DNA of 64,000 nt, from contig NZ_JAICDG010000002.1 in the NCBI RefSeq assembly GCF_022751215.1, positions 1,984,001-2,048,000 on the forward strand, given 5' to 3'. How positions within the stretch are numbered: position 1 is the first letter of the stretch; each line of letters begins with the position of its first letter. The position numbers were made by a program, and so were the translations under genes. The notes under the pieces are model-generated. The model saw only the letters and a program-made list of their open reading frames with translations. It searched no databases and had not been told where the DNA came from. Source of the stretch: Actinomadura terrae (GTDB taxonomy: Bacteria > Actinomycetota > Actinomycetes > Streptosporangiales > Streptosporangiaceae). Below, one piece after another: positions 41,591-52,128 of this stretch.

Positions 41591-42064
41591 ATGAGAACGC
41601 CCCAATCCCATACCGCGTCGAAGAATCCGCCGACCCGGAGCACCCTGGAAGATCTGCGCATGCCCGTGCAGGCCAAGCTCGCAGCGGCATGGACCAGCTT
41701 CATGTTCCTCTACATCTACGTGGACTACCTCGCCCTGTACAAGCCCGGCTTCCTCGACGACCTCCTGGCCGGCACCGTCCACGAGTTCGACACCGGTCCG
41801 ACCTTCGTCGCCGTCGCGCTCACGCTCATGGCCGTCCCGATCCTCATGATCCTGCTCTCCGTGACACTGCCCGCCCGTGCCAACCGCACCGTCAACCTCG
41901 TCGTCGCGACGCTCTACGTTCCCGTCTCGATCTTCAACGCGGCAGGGGAGAGTTGGACCTACTCCTACTTCTACGGCCTCTCCATCGGACTGGAGGTGCT
42001 GCTCCTGGCCTTCATCCTGCGCTCCGCCTGGGCCTGGCCACGCCGCAGGCCGCAGCAGGCGTGA
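41591..42064 (+). CDS. DUF6326-type membrane protein
   Basis: This 157-residue protein has four predicted spans: one in TSFMFLYIYVDYLALY, then ALTLMAVPILMILLSV, LVVATLYVPVSIFN and a final one ending near LLAFILRSAW. A 30-residue soluble N-terminus precedes them. The sequence around the first span matches the DUF6326 family, whose function is not known. It is divergent from the two-component genes and ends in a very strong bidirectional terminator. Confidence 0.8.
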   Translation: MRTPQSHTASKNPPTRSTLEDLRMPVQAKLAAAWTSFMFLYIYVDYLALYKPGFLDDLLAGTVHEFDTGPTFVAVALTLMAVPILMILLSVTLPARANRTVNLVVATLYVPVSIFNAAGESWTYSYFYGLSIGLEVLLLAFILRSAWAWPRRRPQQA

Positions 42065-42079
42065 CCGCCCCCTCACCCG

Positions 42080-42129
42080 ACCACCCAAGACGCTCGGCTG
42101 GGGGATACCAGCCGAGCGTCTTGGGTGGT
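42080..42129. terminator. Bidirectional hairpin terminator (22-bp perfect stem)
   Basis: Arms at 42080-42101 and 42108-42129 are perfectly complementary with a six-base loop (gggata). It lies 15 bases after the DUF6326 gene stop and 20 bases after the stop of the convergent amidohydrolase gene. It ends both transcripts. Confidence 0.92.
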
Positions 42130-42149
42130 TGGGCTTCGGGGCCCTTCGG

Positions 42150-43346
42150 CTACGGGACGAGGGCGCCGGAGCGGGCGACGATGCGGCCGTCCTTCATGAC
42201 CAGGGTGCGCTCCGGGGGCGTCACGACGATCTCGCCGAGCGCCTCGCCCGGCAGGACGACGAGGTCGGCGACGTCGCCCTCCTCGACCTCGCAGCGGGGG
42301 GCGCCGAGGACGGCGCGGCCCAGCGTCGTGCCCATGCTCAGCGCGAACTCCAGGTCGTCGTCCGTCCGCCAGTACTGCTTGTAGGCCAGGAACGTCGAGC
42401 GGGCGAGGATGTCGCCCTCGCCCCACGGGGACCAGCGGCTCCGGGAGGAGTCGGAGCCGAGGCACATCCGCACGCCCATCTCGTGCAGGGCCTTGACGTC
42501 CGGCACCGGGAGGAGGCCGTGGACGCCGACGGCGACCGCGATGTCGGCCTCCGCGAGCACCGAGCCGAGACGCGCGAACTGGGCGGGCGTCGGCTCGGCC
42601 AGGCTGAACACGTCGCACAGGCTGACCTTGCCCTGCATGCCGAGCGCCTTGACCCGCTCGGCGATCCGCTCGATGAGCCAGATGCCCAGTTCGCCGGACT
42701 CGTGCGCGTGGAAGTCCACCGATACCTGGTAGCGGTCGGCGAGGCCGAACACGATGTCGAGCTGGCGCGCGGCGTCGCCGTCGACGCCCGCCGGGTCCAG
42801 GCCGCCGACCGCGTCGGCCCCGAGCCGCAGCGCCTCCTCCAGCAGCTCCGCGGTGCCCGGCTTGCGCAGGATGCCGAGCTGCGGGAACGCCACGATCTGG
42901 AGGTCGGTGAGGCCGGTCATCTCCTCGCGCACCTGGAACATGCCCTGGACGCCGTCGAGCCCGACCTCCGGCGCGACGTCCACGAACGTCCTGATCGACG
43001 TCGAGCCGTAGGCGACGCACTTGTCGAGGAAGGCCCGGGCCCGCTTCGCGACGGGGGTCGTGATCTCGGCCCACTGCTGGAGCTGGTCCTCGAACATCTG
43101 GTCCATCGTGATCGGCTCGGACGTCCGCCGGACCCACGGCTCGCCCCACAGGCTCTTGTCGGCGTGGGCGTGGCCGTCCACGAAGCCGGGCAGGACGATC
43201 TGCCCGCCGAGGTCCTCGACGTGGTCGGCGGGGCCGAGGTCGGCCGGCGCGGCGCCGACGGACACGATCTTGCCCTTCTCGACGGTGACGGCCTGCGGGT
43301 CGCCCACGCCGTTCACGCGGACGTTGGACAGCACAATTCTGGACAT
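42150..43346 (-). CDS. Amidohydrolase, cytosine-deaminase-like
   Basis: This 398-residue metal-dependent hydrolase has the amidohydrolase barrel: His59 and His61 in GHAHADKS, a third His in VDFHAHESG, and Asp in LGSDSSRSRW. The N-terminal strand domain and the C-terminal ending LVMKDGRIVARSG complete the fold. GHxHADKS and DFHAHE are typical of cytosine, isoguanine or creatinine deaminase-like enzymes acting on cyclic amidines. It is the last gene of an operon with a regulator and an ABC importer, so it probably deaminates the imported heterocycle in the cytoplasm. A strong terminator follows. Confidence 0.87.
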   Translation of the reverse strand: MSRIVLSNVRVNGVGDPQAVTVEKGKIVSVGAAPADLGPADHVEDLGGQIVLPGFVDGHAHADKSLWGEPWVRRTSEPITMDQMFEDQLQQWAEITTPVAKRARAFLDKCVAYGSTSIRTFVDVAPEVGLDGVQGMFQVREEMTGLTDLQIVAFPQLGILRKPGTAELLEEALRLGADAVGGLDPAGVDGDAARQLDIVFGLADRYQVSVDFHAHESGELGIWLIERIAERVKALGMQGKVSLCDVFSLAEPTPAQFARLGSVLAEADIAVAVGVHGLLPVPDVKALHEMGVRMCLGSDSSRSRWSPWGEGDILARSTFLAYKQYWRTDDDLEFALSMGTTLGRAVLGAPRCEVEEGDVADLVVLPGEALGEIVVTPPERTLVMKDGRIVARSGALVP

Positions 43347-43398
43347 GATTTGCCTTCTCGTGTTTCCCGGCCATCCGGGAGAACCTGCGGTGTTTCCT

Positions 43399-45024
43399 CT
43401 ATTCGAGGCGGCTGATCGCGGCGTCTTCGAGCGCGCCCGCGAGGCGGTAGGCCATGAGCGAGGCGAGCAGCACGATCGCGACGCCGCCCCAGACGAAGTC
43501 GTAGTCCGACAGCGTCGCCGCGACGGTCATCGACGCGCCGAGCCCGTAGCCGGTGGCGAGCCACTCGGCCACCATCGCCGCGCCGATCGACAGCGGCAGC
43601 GCGATCTTGACCGAGGCCAGCAGCGCGGGCAGCGCGTAGGGGATGAGCAGTTTGGTGATGTGGTGCCCGCGCTTCGCCCCGACGGCGGTGAGCAGGTCGC
43701 CCGCGCTGCGCGGGACGGCCCGCATCGCCAGCAGGACGTTGACGAGGATCGGGAAGAACGTCATCACCGCGATCAGGACGGTGACGGCGGCGATCCCGCG
43801 TCCGAACATCAGCGCCAGCAGCGGCATCGCGGCCACGATCGGAATCGAGCGCAGCGCGATCGAGATCGGCATCAGCACCCGCTCGATCACCGGGAACTCG
43901 TGCGCGACCACGGCCATCGCCACCGCGAGGACGAGCCCCACGAGGAACCCGATCCCGGCGTCCCCGATGGTGCGCAGCAGCGACGACAGCATGTACGGCA
44001 GCGGGTCCTCCGCCTCGCCGGACGCCGTCACCAGCTGCGTGTCGCCGTTCAGGAAGTACCGCGTGACCTCCCACGGGCCGCGGGCCACCGCGTTCCCGCC
44101 CGGCACGACCAGGACGAGCAGCCACCAGCCGAGCACGACGCCGCCGACCGTCCCGGCCACCGACAGCACCGCGCGCCGCACGCGGGCGAGCGGACGGGTG
44201 TCGCGGCGCCCGAGCCGGGCGGCCCGCGCGCCGAGGACGGTGTCCATCGAGCGGGTCCACGGCAGCGCCGCCCGCACGATCAGCGGCAGCGCCAGGAACG
44301 CCACGGCGGCGAGCAGCGAGGTCACGATCGCGAGGCCCCAGGCGCGGGGGATGTCGAACGCGCCCTGCGCCTGCACCATCGCGACGCCGAGGCCCTCCGA
44401 GCCGCCCATGTACTCGCCGATGATCGCGCCGAGGATGGCGCCGGGCGCCGCGACCTGGAGGCCCGCGACCAGGCTCGGGATCGCGGCGGGCAGCCGCACC
44501 CGGCGGATCACCGTCCACTCCGAGCCGCCGGAGGCGCGCACCACGTCGACCGAGGTGCGGTCCACGCCGGTGAGGCCGAGGATCGCGGCGACCAGGGTGG
44601 TGAACACGACCGCCTGCGCGGCGAGGATCACGCTCGGCATGTTGCCCCGGAACGCGATCGCGAGCAGTGGCGCGACGGCGATGAGCGGCAGCGCGATCGC
44701 GCCGACCGCGACCCGCTCGAACAGCGCCTGGACGCGGGGGAACGGCAGCGTGCACAGCGCCAGCGCGATCGCGATGCCGTTGCCCCACAGATAGCCCTGG
44801 AGCGCCGACGCCATCGTGACCCGCACGTTCGGCCCGTAGTAGCCGGCGTCGTCGCGCATCTGGCCGAGCACCTCGGCGGGCTTCGGCACCAGCGACCCGA
44901 ACGCGCCGGTCGCCATCACCTGCCACGCGACGGCCAGCACCACCACGGTCAGCAGCGGCGGGACGAGGTCGCGCAGGCGCGCGGCGAGCGGCGAGCGGCC
45001 GAACGGCCGGGCGGCGGCGGTCAC
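43399..45024 (-). CDS. Fused two-domain ABC permease (nitrate/taurine/pyrimidine importer type)
   Basis: This 541-residue protein carries two permease domains in tandem. The first (residues about 20-270) has an EAA-type loop (SVDVVRASGGSEWTVIRRV) and the second (about 300-541) another (AGDLLTAVGAKRGHHITKL). Normally two separate copies of a single domain form the pore. The GTG start overlaps the ATPase stop. Family and partners point to the ThiXYZ/SsuABC-like importers that use NMT1-type binding proteins. The substrate is inferred to be a pyrimidine or related heterocycle from the amidohydrolase and nucleoside phosphorylase nearby. Confidence 0.87.
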   Translation of the reverse strand: MTAAARPFGRSPLAARLRDLVPPLLTVVVLAVAWQVMATGAFGSLVPKPAEVLGQMRDDAGYYGPNVRVTMASALQGYLWGNGIAIALALCTLPFPRVQALFERVAVGAIALPLIAVAPLLAIAFRGNMPSVILAAQAVVFTTLVAAILGLTGVDRTSVDVVRASGGSEWTVIRRVRLPAAIPSLVAGLQVAAPGAILGAIIGEYMGGSEGLGVAMVQAQGAFDIPRAWGLAIVTSLLAAVAFLALPLIVRAALPWTRSMDTVLGARAARLGRRDTRPLARVRRAVLSVAGTVGGVVLGWWLLVLVVPGGNAVARGPWEVTRYFLNGDTQLVTASGEAEDPLPYMLSSLLRTIGDAGIGFLVGLVLAVAMAVVAHEFPVIERVLMPISIALRSIPIVAAMPLLALMFGRGIAAVTVLIAVMTFFPILVNVLLAMRAVPRSAGDLLTAVGAKRGHHITKLLIPYALPALLASVKIALPLSIGAAMVAEWLATGYGLGASMTVAATLSDYDFVWGGVAIVLLASLMAYRLAGALEDAAISRLE

Positions 45025-45845
45025 CGGCCCGCCCGCCCGGCGCCGCTGAACAGCTTCTCGGACAGCTCGTCGCAGATCGCGTGGAACGCCGCGTCCTGGA
45101 GGATCTCGGGCGTGCGCGGCCGGGGGAGGTCGACGCGGACGACGTCCAGGATCGTTCCAGGACGCGGCGACATCAGCACGACGGTGTCGGAGAGCAGCAC
45201 GGCCTCGGCGATGCCGTGCGTGACCAGCACCGTGGTCGTGCCGCGCTCGGCCCAGATCCGCTGCAACTCGAAGTTGAGCCGCTGGCGGGTGAGGTCGTCC
45301 AGCGCGCCGAACGGCTCGTCCAGCAGCAGCAGTTCGGGGTCGGTGACCAGGGACCGGGCCAGCGACACGCGCTGGCGCATGCCGCCCGACAGCTGCGACG
45401 GGCGGGCCTTCTCGAACCCCTTGAGCCCGACGAGCTGGATCAGGTCGGCGATGGCGGCGGGGTCCTTGCGTCCCGCCACCTCCAGCGGCAGCCGGATGTT
45501 GGCCTCGACGCTGCGCCACGGCAGCAGGCCCGCGTCCTGGAACGCGATCCCGACGCCGTGGCCCTCGCGCAGCTCGCGCGGGGTGCGGCCGTGGACGGTG
45601 ACGGTCCCGGCGGTGGGGCTCTCCAGGTCGGCCAGAGTCCGCAGGACGGTGGACTTCCCGCACCCCGACGGGCCGAGCAGCCCGACGAACTCGCCCCGGC
45701 GGGAGTCGAAGGTGAACTCGCGCAGCGCCTCGACCGGCGCCCCCTTGGCCTCGAAGACCTTCCTCAGCCCGCTCGTGTGGATCCCCTCGGATCCGGCGGC
45801 GGCCTGCGTCGCCGCCTTCTCCGGCGACGGTGTCTGCTTCGTCAT
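45021..45845 (-). CDS. ABC transporter ATPase of the NMT1-type importer
   Basis: This 274-residue ATPase has Walker A (GPSGCGKST), Q-loop (FQDAGLLPW), signature LSGGMRQR, Walker B (LLLLDEPFGALD) and H-loop (VTHGIAEA). The FGALD sequence and LLPWRS are typical of the SsuB/TauB/ThiZ group. It has an N-terminal extension of about 20 disordered residues. It lies between the binding protein gene (8-base gap) and the fused permease gene (GTGA overlap), so all three are one operon. Confidence 0.92.
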   Translation of the reverse strand: MTKQTPSPEKAATQAAAGSEGIHTSGLRKVFEAKGAPVEALREFTFDSRRGEFVGLLGPSGCGKSTVLRTLADLESPTAGTVTVHGRTPRELREGHGVGIAFQDAGLLPWRSVEANIRLPLEVAGRKDPAAIADLIQLVGLKGFEKARPSQLSGGMRQRVSLARSLVTDPELLLLDEPFGALDDLTRQRLNFELQRIWAERGTTTVLVTHGIAEAVLLSDTVVLMSPRPGTILDVVRVDLPRPRTPEILQDAAFHAICDELSEKLFSGAGRAGR

Positions 45846-45853
45846 GGCGCGCC

Positions 45854-46921
45854 TCAGCCTTCGAGGAGTTCGTTGGTGAACAGCGACCGGTCGACCTTGA
45901 TCCCGATGCTGCTCAGGCTGGTGATCGTCTCTTGGATGAGCGTGTCGGACATCCAGAACAGCCCCCCGGAGCCAGGGGTGGCGCCGGGCTTGGACCCGCC
46001 GCCGGTGGCGCTGACGTAGGGCGCGATCGCGGCGAGCGACTTGGCCTGCTCGCCCGGCTTGAGGCCGAGCTTCTCGCCGTACTTCTTCATGATCACGTCG
46101 GTGGCGTGCCGCTGGTCGCGCAGCGCCGCCTCCCAGCCCTGCCTGCTGCCCGCCATGAACTTGCGGGCGCGCTCGCGCGCCGCGCGGTCGCTCAGCGTCT
46201 TCTCCGAGACGAAGAAGACGCTCTGCATCCGGTTGAACCCGAAGTCGGCGAGCGGCATCACGTGGGTCTTCATGCCGCGCAGTTCCAGCGACACGGGCTG
46301 GTTGGAGGCGAATCCCCAGATCGCGTCCACCTCCCGCGCCGCTAGCGGCGCGGGGTCGAACTGGATCGGCACCAGCTTCACTTTGCTGACGTCGACGCCG
46401 TTGCGCTTCATGAACACGAGGGCGGTGTTCTTCCCCGCGAGCGTGATGCCGAGCGTCTTGCCCTCGATCTCCTTCGGGCTCCTCACCGGACGGTCGGCGA
46501 GCGAGATCCACGACTCCGGGCTCTTGCGCAGCCCGGCGCCGACGATCTTCAGTTTGGCGCCGCGCGCGACGGCGGTGGCGACGTTCTCCGGGATCGCCTC
46601 GATACCGACGTTCACCCGGTTCGTCGTGACCATGGGGACGACCGCGGAGTTCGGCCCGCCGGGGAGGATGTCGACGGTCAGGCCCTGCTTGCCGTAGAGC
46701 CCGTCCTCGGCTCCGACGAAGATGCCCGCGTACTCCGCGTTCGGGATCCAGGCGAGCTTCACCGTGAGCCGGCCCCCGCCGGAGCCGCCGTCGGCCGAGC
46801 CCGTGCCGCACCCGGACAGCCAGGGGACGGCGGAGCCCGCGGTCAGCACGGCGGCGCTCTGGCCGGCGGTCCGCAAGAAGGAGCGCCGGCCCATTCGAGG
46901 CGGCGTGTTGTTATGGGTCAT
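45854..46921 (-). CDS. NMT1/THI5-like substrate-binding lipoprotein with Tat signal
   Basis: This 355-residue protein has a twin-arginine signal (RRSFLRTAG at residue 12) and a lipobox ending at Cys38 (WLSGC), so it is exported folded and anchored to the outer face of the membrane. The mature part is a type 2 periplasmic-binding fold: LAWIPNAEYAGIFVGAEDGLY is typical of NMT1/THI5-like proteins, which bind pyrimidines, nitrate, sulfonates or riboflavin. It feeds the fused permease and ATPase that follow. The regulator gene lies 73 bases upstream on the same strand. Confidence 0.9.
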   Translation of the reverse strand: MTHNNTPPRMGRRSFLRTAGQSAAVLTAGSAVPWLSGCGTGSADGGSGGGRLTVKLAWIPNAEYAGIFVGAEDGLYGKQGLTVDILPGGPNSAVVPMVTTNRVNVGIEAIPENVATAVARGAKLKIVGAGLRKSPESWISLADRPVRSPKEIEGKTLGITLAGKNTALVFMKRNGVDVSKVKLVPIQFDPAPLAAREVDAIWGFASNQPVSLELRGMKTHVMPLADFGFNRMQSVFFVSEKTLSDRAARERARKFMAGSRQGWEAALRDQRHATDVIMKKYGEKLGLKPGEQAKSLAAIAPYVSATGGGSKPGATPGSGGLFWMSDTLIQETITSLSSIGIKVDRSLFTNELLEG

Positions 46922-46994
46922 GCGTGCTCCCGAAAAGGGTCGTCCGCGCTCCCGAAAGAGTCGTCGTGATAGTTGCGTGATATGTGGTTACGCG

Positions 46995-47741
46995 TTACGC
47001 GAGATCGATCTCGGCGAGCAGCGTGTGAATGACGTGCGCGTTGCCGCTGTTCGCGAACTGCTCGGTCTCGCGGATCATTCCGTCGAGGTGCACGACCATG
47101 AGCCGCTCGGCGCCGTCGGCATCCCGGTCGGAGATGCTCGCGACGATGTCGCGGTGCTCCTGATCCCAGCGGGCCAGCGCGTCCTGCTTGACACCGATCA
47201 TCATGAGCAGGCGTTCGAGCAGTTCCAGGCGGTCGTCGAACAGCGAGGCGCTGATCGCCTGGATCTGCTTGTTGTGCGAGGCGTGGCCGATCGTCTTGTG
47301 GAAGGCGAGCCGTTCCCGCCAGCGCGCCTCCCCTCCCGTCTCGACCATCGCGCGCAGGTCGGCGAGCTCCTCCGGGCGTGCCCGGAGCGCGGCGGCGCGC
47401 GCCGCCTCCCGCTCGATCCCGCGCCGTCCGGCCAGGTGGTCGACCAGGTCGTGGACGTCGCGCAGGTTCAGCGCGTCGGCGAAGTAGGACGCCCGCTCGC
47501 TGTCGAGCTGCTGGTTGGCCGCGACCCGGACGCCCTCCTCGGTGAGGATGCGCCCCTTCTTGCCGAGCGAGCGGGTGAGGGCCCGCTCGTCCAGGTCGGT
47601 GAGCAGCCGGCTCACCGTCGACTCGCTGACGTCGAAGCCGCGTTCCCGCAGGTACCGGGCGGCGGCGCGCGCCCCCACCGGGCCCTGGTGATCGCTCATG
47701 ACCGCCAGGATCGCGGACTCCATCGCCGGCGTGTGCCGCAC
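46995..47741 (-). CDS. Transcriptional regulator: HTH_12 (NrpR-like winged helix) plus FCD domain
   Basis: This 248-residue protein has an N-terminal winged helix of the kind seen in NrpR and RNase R (ILAVMSDHQGPVGARAAARY, then ESTVSRLLTDLDER and GRILTEEGVRVA). This is fused to an all-helical FCD domain (residues about 85-240, with EARWRERLAFHKTIGHAS and a metal-site-like His set), which is normally attached to a GntR winged helix. FCD domains bind carboxylates or metals. It heads the importer operon, is divergent from the nucleoside phosphorylase gene, and has a consensus promoter upstream. It is probably an autoregulator of both directions. Confidence 0.83.
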   Translation of the reverse strand: MRHTPAMESAILAVMSDHQGPVGARAAARYLRERGFDVSESTVSRLLTDLDERALTRSLGKKGRILTEEGVRVAANQQLDSERASYFADALNLRDVHDLVDHLAGRRGIEREAARAAALRARPEELADLRAMVETGGEARWRERLAFHKTIGHASHNKQIQAISASLFDDRLELLERLLMMIGVKQDALARWDQEHRDIVASISDRDADGAERLMVVHLDGMIRETEQFANSGNAHVIHTLLAEIDLA

Positions 47742-47843
47742 GGTTGCCTCCTCGCCCGGCTGCGCTCGCCGGGCACTCGCTCCTTGGGCGGCGCCGCCTC
47801 GTCAGGCAACGCCGCTGGTCCGGGGTACCGGACCGTTCCCGGA

Positions 47844-47872
47844 ACCGTAAGCGCCTCGTCCCGGTATGTCAA
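47844..47872 (-). promoter_or_regulatory. Consensus-like promoter of the regulator-importer operon
   Basis: On the minus strand TTGACA (47872-47867), a 17-base spacer and TACGGT (47849-47844) fit a housekeeping-sigma promoter. The expected start is near 47837, leaving a leader of about 95 bases. A TGTCA/TGACA inverted pair (47867-47871 and 47896-47900) and a GTCA-ATAG-TGAC repeat in the same gap could be regulator sites. Confidence 0.65.
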
Positions 47873-47935
47873 TAGTGACGAACGTGGTCGGTATATGACA
47901 CTGTTTGACCGCAATTGAACGACGAAAGGAAACGG

Positions 47936-48700
47936 ATGAGCACCGACCAGCTCGCGCACCACCTGCACCTACGCCGAAACGACGTCGGCGGGTACGCGCT
48001 GCTGCCCAGCAACCCCGACCAGGTCGAACCGCTCGCCGCGCTCATGGACGCCCCCGAGTTCGTCGCCCGCAACCGCGAGTTCGAGACGTGGCGCGGCACG
48101 GTCGGCGGCGAGACCGTCGTCGTGACCTCCACCGGCGTGGGCGGCCCGTCCACGGCCCTCGCGGTCGAGGAGCTGGCCGCGCTCGGGGTGGACACGATGA
48201 TCCGGGTCGGCGTGTCCGGCTCGATGCAGCCGGGCACCCGCAACGGCGAACTGGCCGTCCTCACCGGGGCGATCCGCGACGAGGGCACCACCCGGCAGTA
48301 CATGCCGGTCGAGTTCCCGGCGATCGCGTCCATCGACGTCGTGCTCGCCCTCCAGGACGCCGCGAACCGCGCCGGCGCGACGTACCGGTGCGGGCTCGCG
48401 CACACCAAGGACTCCTACTACGGCGAGACCGAACCCGCCCGGATGCCGATGGCGGCCATGCTCACCGAGCGTTTCGAGACCTGGCGCCGGGGCGGCGCGA
48501 TCTGCTCGGAGATGGAGACCGCCGCCGCGCTCGTCGTCGGCAGCGTGCTCGACGTCCGGATGGGCAGCGTCGTGCTGATGTGGAGCCAGGAGGCCATCGA
48601 CACCGGCACCGCCCCGCCCGCCGAGCCGCTCTACGCCACCGCCGTGGGCGCGGTCCGCACGCTGATCGCGGCGAGGGCCCGAACGGCGTCGGACGCGTGA
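47936..48700 (+). CDS. Nucleoside phosphorylase, uridine-phosphorylase-like
   Basis: This 254-residue enzyme has the PNP/UDP fold: RNREFETWRG near the start, the phosphate loop STGVGGPSTALAVEEL (split for length), RVGVSGSMQ, and the nucleoside-site CSEMETAAALVVG, the hallmark of uridine phosphorylase-like hexamers. It cleaves a nucleoside with phosphate to free base and sugar-1-phosphate. A GAAAGGA ribosome site precedes the ATG at 47936. It is divergent from the importer operon and is followed by an MFS transporter gene, forming a nucleobase/nucleoside salvage block. Confidence 0.88.
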   Translation: MSTDQLAHHLHLRRNDVGGYALLPSNPDQVEPLAALMDAPEFVARNREFETWRGTVGGETVVVTSTGVGGPSTALAVEELAALGVDTMIRVGVSGSMQPGTRNGELAVLTGAIRDEGTTRQYMPVEFPAIASIDVVLALQDAANRAGATYRCGLAHTKDSYYGETEPARMPMAAMLTERFETWRRGGAICSEMETAAALVVGSVLDVRMGSVVLMWSQEAIDTGTAPPAEPLYATAVGAVRTLIAARARTASDA

Positions 48701-48734
48701 CGACCCCGGCACGCGGTCGCCCCGGAGCGGCGCC

Positions 48735-49990
48735 GTGACCACGAACCGTCCTCCGCTGGAGGCCGCCGGGGACCCGTCCGGCGACCCGTCCGGCGCCGAG
48801 GCCGCGGGGGAGGCGCGCGCCCGCGGCACGCCACCGCGTCCCGCGCTCGTGCTGGTCGCCGTCGTGCTGGTCGCCGTGAACCTGCGCGTCGCGGTGACGA
48901 GCCTCGGCGCCGTCCTCGACCGGGCCCGGGACGACCTCGCGATGTCCACGCTCGCCGCGTCCACCGCCGCGACCCTGCCCGTCGTGTGCTTCGGCGGCGT
49001 CGCGCTGGTGACGCCCCGGCTCATCCGGCGGGTGGGCGCGACGGCCGGGCTCGGGCTGGCGCTCGGCCTGCTGCTGGCCGGGCTGCTGGTCCGGGTCGCG
49101 GGCGGCGAGGCCGTGCTGCTCGCCGGGACGTTCGTCGCCTGCGCGGGCATCGCCGCGGGCAACGTCCTGCTCCCGGTGATCGTCAAGATCGAGTTCCCGG
49201 GCCGGATCGGCGAGGTCACCGGCGCCTACAGCGCGGCGATGTCGGCCGGGGCCGCGATCGGCGCCGCCGCGACCGTCCCGCTCGGCGACGTCCTCGGCGG
49301 CTGGCGGGGCGGGCTCGCCGCCTGGGCCGCGCTCGCCGCCGCGACCCTGCTGCTCTGGCTGCCCCGCGTCCGCCGGACGGCGCCCCCCGCGCGGGCCGAG
49401 GCGCCGGTGACGGGCCTCGCGCGCAGCCCGGTCGCCTGGGCGGTCACGCTGCTGTTCGCGACGCAGTCCGTGCTCGCGTTCGTCGTCATGGCCTGGCTCC
49501 CGACCATCTACACCGACGCGGGCTACGCGCCGGGCGAGGCTGGAACGCTCCTGGCCGTGGCGCTGCTGGTCGGCGTGCCGGTGTACTTCGCCGTCCCGAT
49601 CCTTGCGGCGCGGATGCGGCGGCAGGGGGCGCTCGGCGCGGGGATGACCGCCGCGCAGATCGCCGGGCTGGCCGGCCTGCTGCTGCGTCCGGAGTCGGTG
49701 CCCTGGCTGTGGGCGGTGCTCATCGGCATCGGCGGCGGCGTGTTCCCGCTGACGCTGGCGCTGTTCAGCATGCGCACCCGCACCGCCGCGGACACGGCCG
49801 CCCTGTCGGCGATGGCGCAGAGCGTCGGCTACCTCCTCGCCGCGCTCGGCCCGTTCACCGTCGGCGTCCTGCGCGACGCCACCGGCTCCTGGACGACGCC
49901 GATCTCGCTGCTCATCGCGATCTGCGCCGTCCAAGCGGCGCTGTCCTTCAGTGCCGGACGGCCGCGCCTGATCGACACCTCCGGCCCGGG

Positions 49991-49994
<4 letters not shown>
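48735..49994 (+). CDS. MFS transporter, CynX/NimT-like
   Basis: This 419-residue protein has twelve predicted spans after a 35-residue disordered tail. The motifs of the CynX/NimT group are visible (AVNLRVAVTSLGAVLD in span one and the loop after span two). Members move small anions, nitroimidazoles or nucleobase-like compounds. It starts at GTG 34 bases after the phosphorylase stop and is probably co-transcribed. It may take up a nucleoside or export an end product; the direction is not certain. Its stop overlaps the end of the sigma-factor gene. Confidence 0.83.
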
Positions 49995-51240
<1,246 letters not shown>

Positions 51241-51244
<4 letters not shown>

Positions 51245-51579
51245 ATCTCCATCCCGGCCGCGTCCATCAGCGGCCACACCTCGACGCCCCCGGGCCAGCC
51301 GGCCGCCGACAGCGCGGCCAGCTCGACGGCGCGGTCCAGGCTCGGGCAGTCCAGCAGGTACTGGCTCGCCAGCGGCTCGGCGTCCCGCAGGTAGGGCCCC
51401 TCGGACACCTCCGCCGCCCCGGCCCGCACCCGCACGACCACACTGACGGACGGGTCGGCGAGCACATGCCCGCCGATCAGCTCCCCGGCCTCGCGCGCCA
51501 CGGCCAGGAACTCCTCGCGGCCGCTCCCGGGCCCGGCGGCGGCCTCCGGGCCCAGGTACAGGTTCACGACGAACTTCAT
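51241..51579 (-). CDS. YCII (DGPF)-family protein, second copy
   Basis: This 112-residue protein has the ferredoxin-like YCII fold and ends with a hydrophobic-acidic tail. The family motif reads SEGPYLRD rather than DGPF, so it has diverged from its neighbour. The gene lies between another YCII gene and the ECF42 sigma gene, overlapping the latter (GTGA). YCII proteins always accompany ECF42 factors, but their task is not established. Confidence 0.85.
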
Positions 51580-51590
51580 CGCGCCGCTTC

Positions 51591-51959
51591 TCAGCGTCCC
51601 GGCGCGTCCTGGTAGATCACCGGACGCACCTCGACCCCGAGGCCCTCGACCCCCGCGTCGGGAATGAGCGCGGCCAGCTCCAGGGCGCGCTCCCTGCTCT
51701 CGCACTCGACCAGGTAGTAGCCGCCGAGGAACTCCTTGGCCTCCAGGTAGGGGCCGTCGGTCACCACCGGGACGCCGCCCCGGGTCCGGGCCACCGCGCT
51801 CTCGGACGGGTCGGCCAGCACGACCGTGCCGACCATCTCGCCGGACTCCTTGATCTTCTCGACGAACGGGGCGTGCCCGCTCATCACCTCCTTGCGCTCC
51901 TCCTCGGTCAGCGCGTCCCAGACCGCGGGGTTCACATGCATGAGCAGCAAGAACTGCAC
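51591..51959 (-). CDS. YCII (DGPF)-family protein
   Basis: This 122-residue protein starts QFLLLMHVNPAVWDALTEEE, has the family motif VTDGPYLEAKEFLGGYYLVE and a C-terminal VEVRPVIY. The ribosome site AAGGAGA precedes the ATG. It is the first gene of the YCII-YCII-ECF42 operon. It shares the family pattern with the second YCII protein, so the two may act as a heterodimer or have divided roles. Confidence 0.9.
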   Translation of the reverse strand: MQFLLLMHVNPAVWDALTEEERKEVMSGHAPFVEKIKESGEMVGTVVLADPSESAVARTRGGVPVVTDGPYLEAKEFLGGYYLVECESRERALELAALIPDAGVEGLGVEVRPVIYQDAPGR

Positions 51960-52128
51960 GTCGTCTCCTTCTCGTCCGGCGCCCCCGGTGGGCGCGGCTC
52001 ACAGGTGGGTCGGAGCCGGAATCCCGGTTTTGACATCCCGGACGGAACGAACCGCAAGAATCCGGCCGCCGCTCCGACCCACCTCCGAACAACGCCCCCA
52101 CCTGGGCGTTCACCCTATTGGAGGACAT

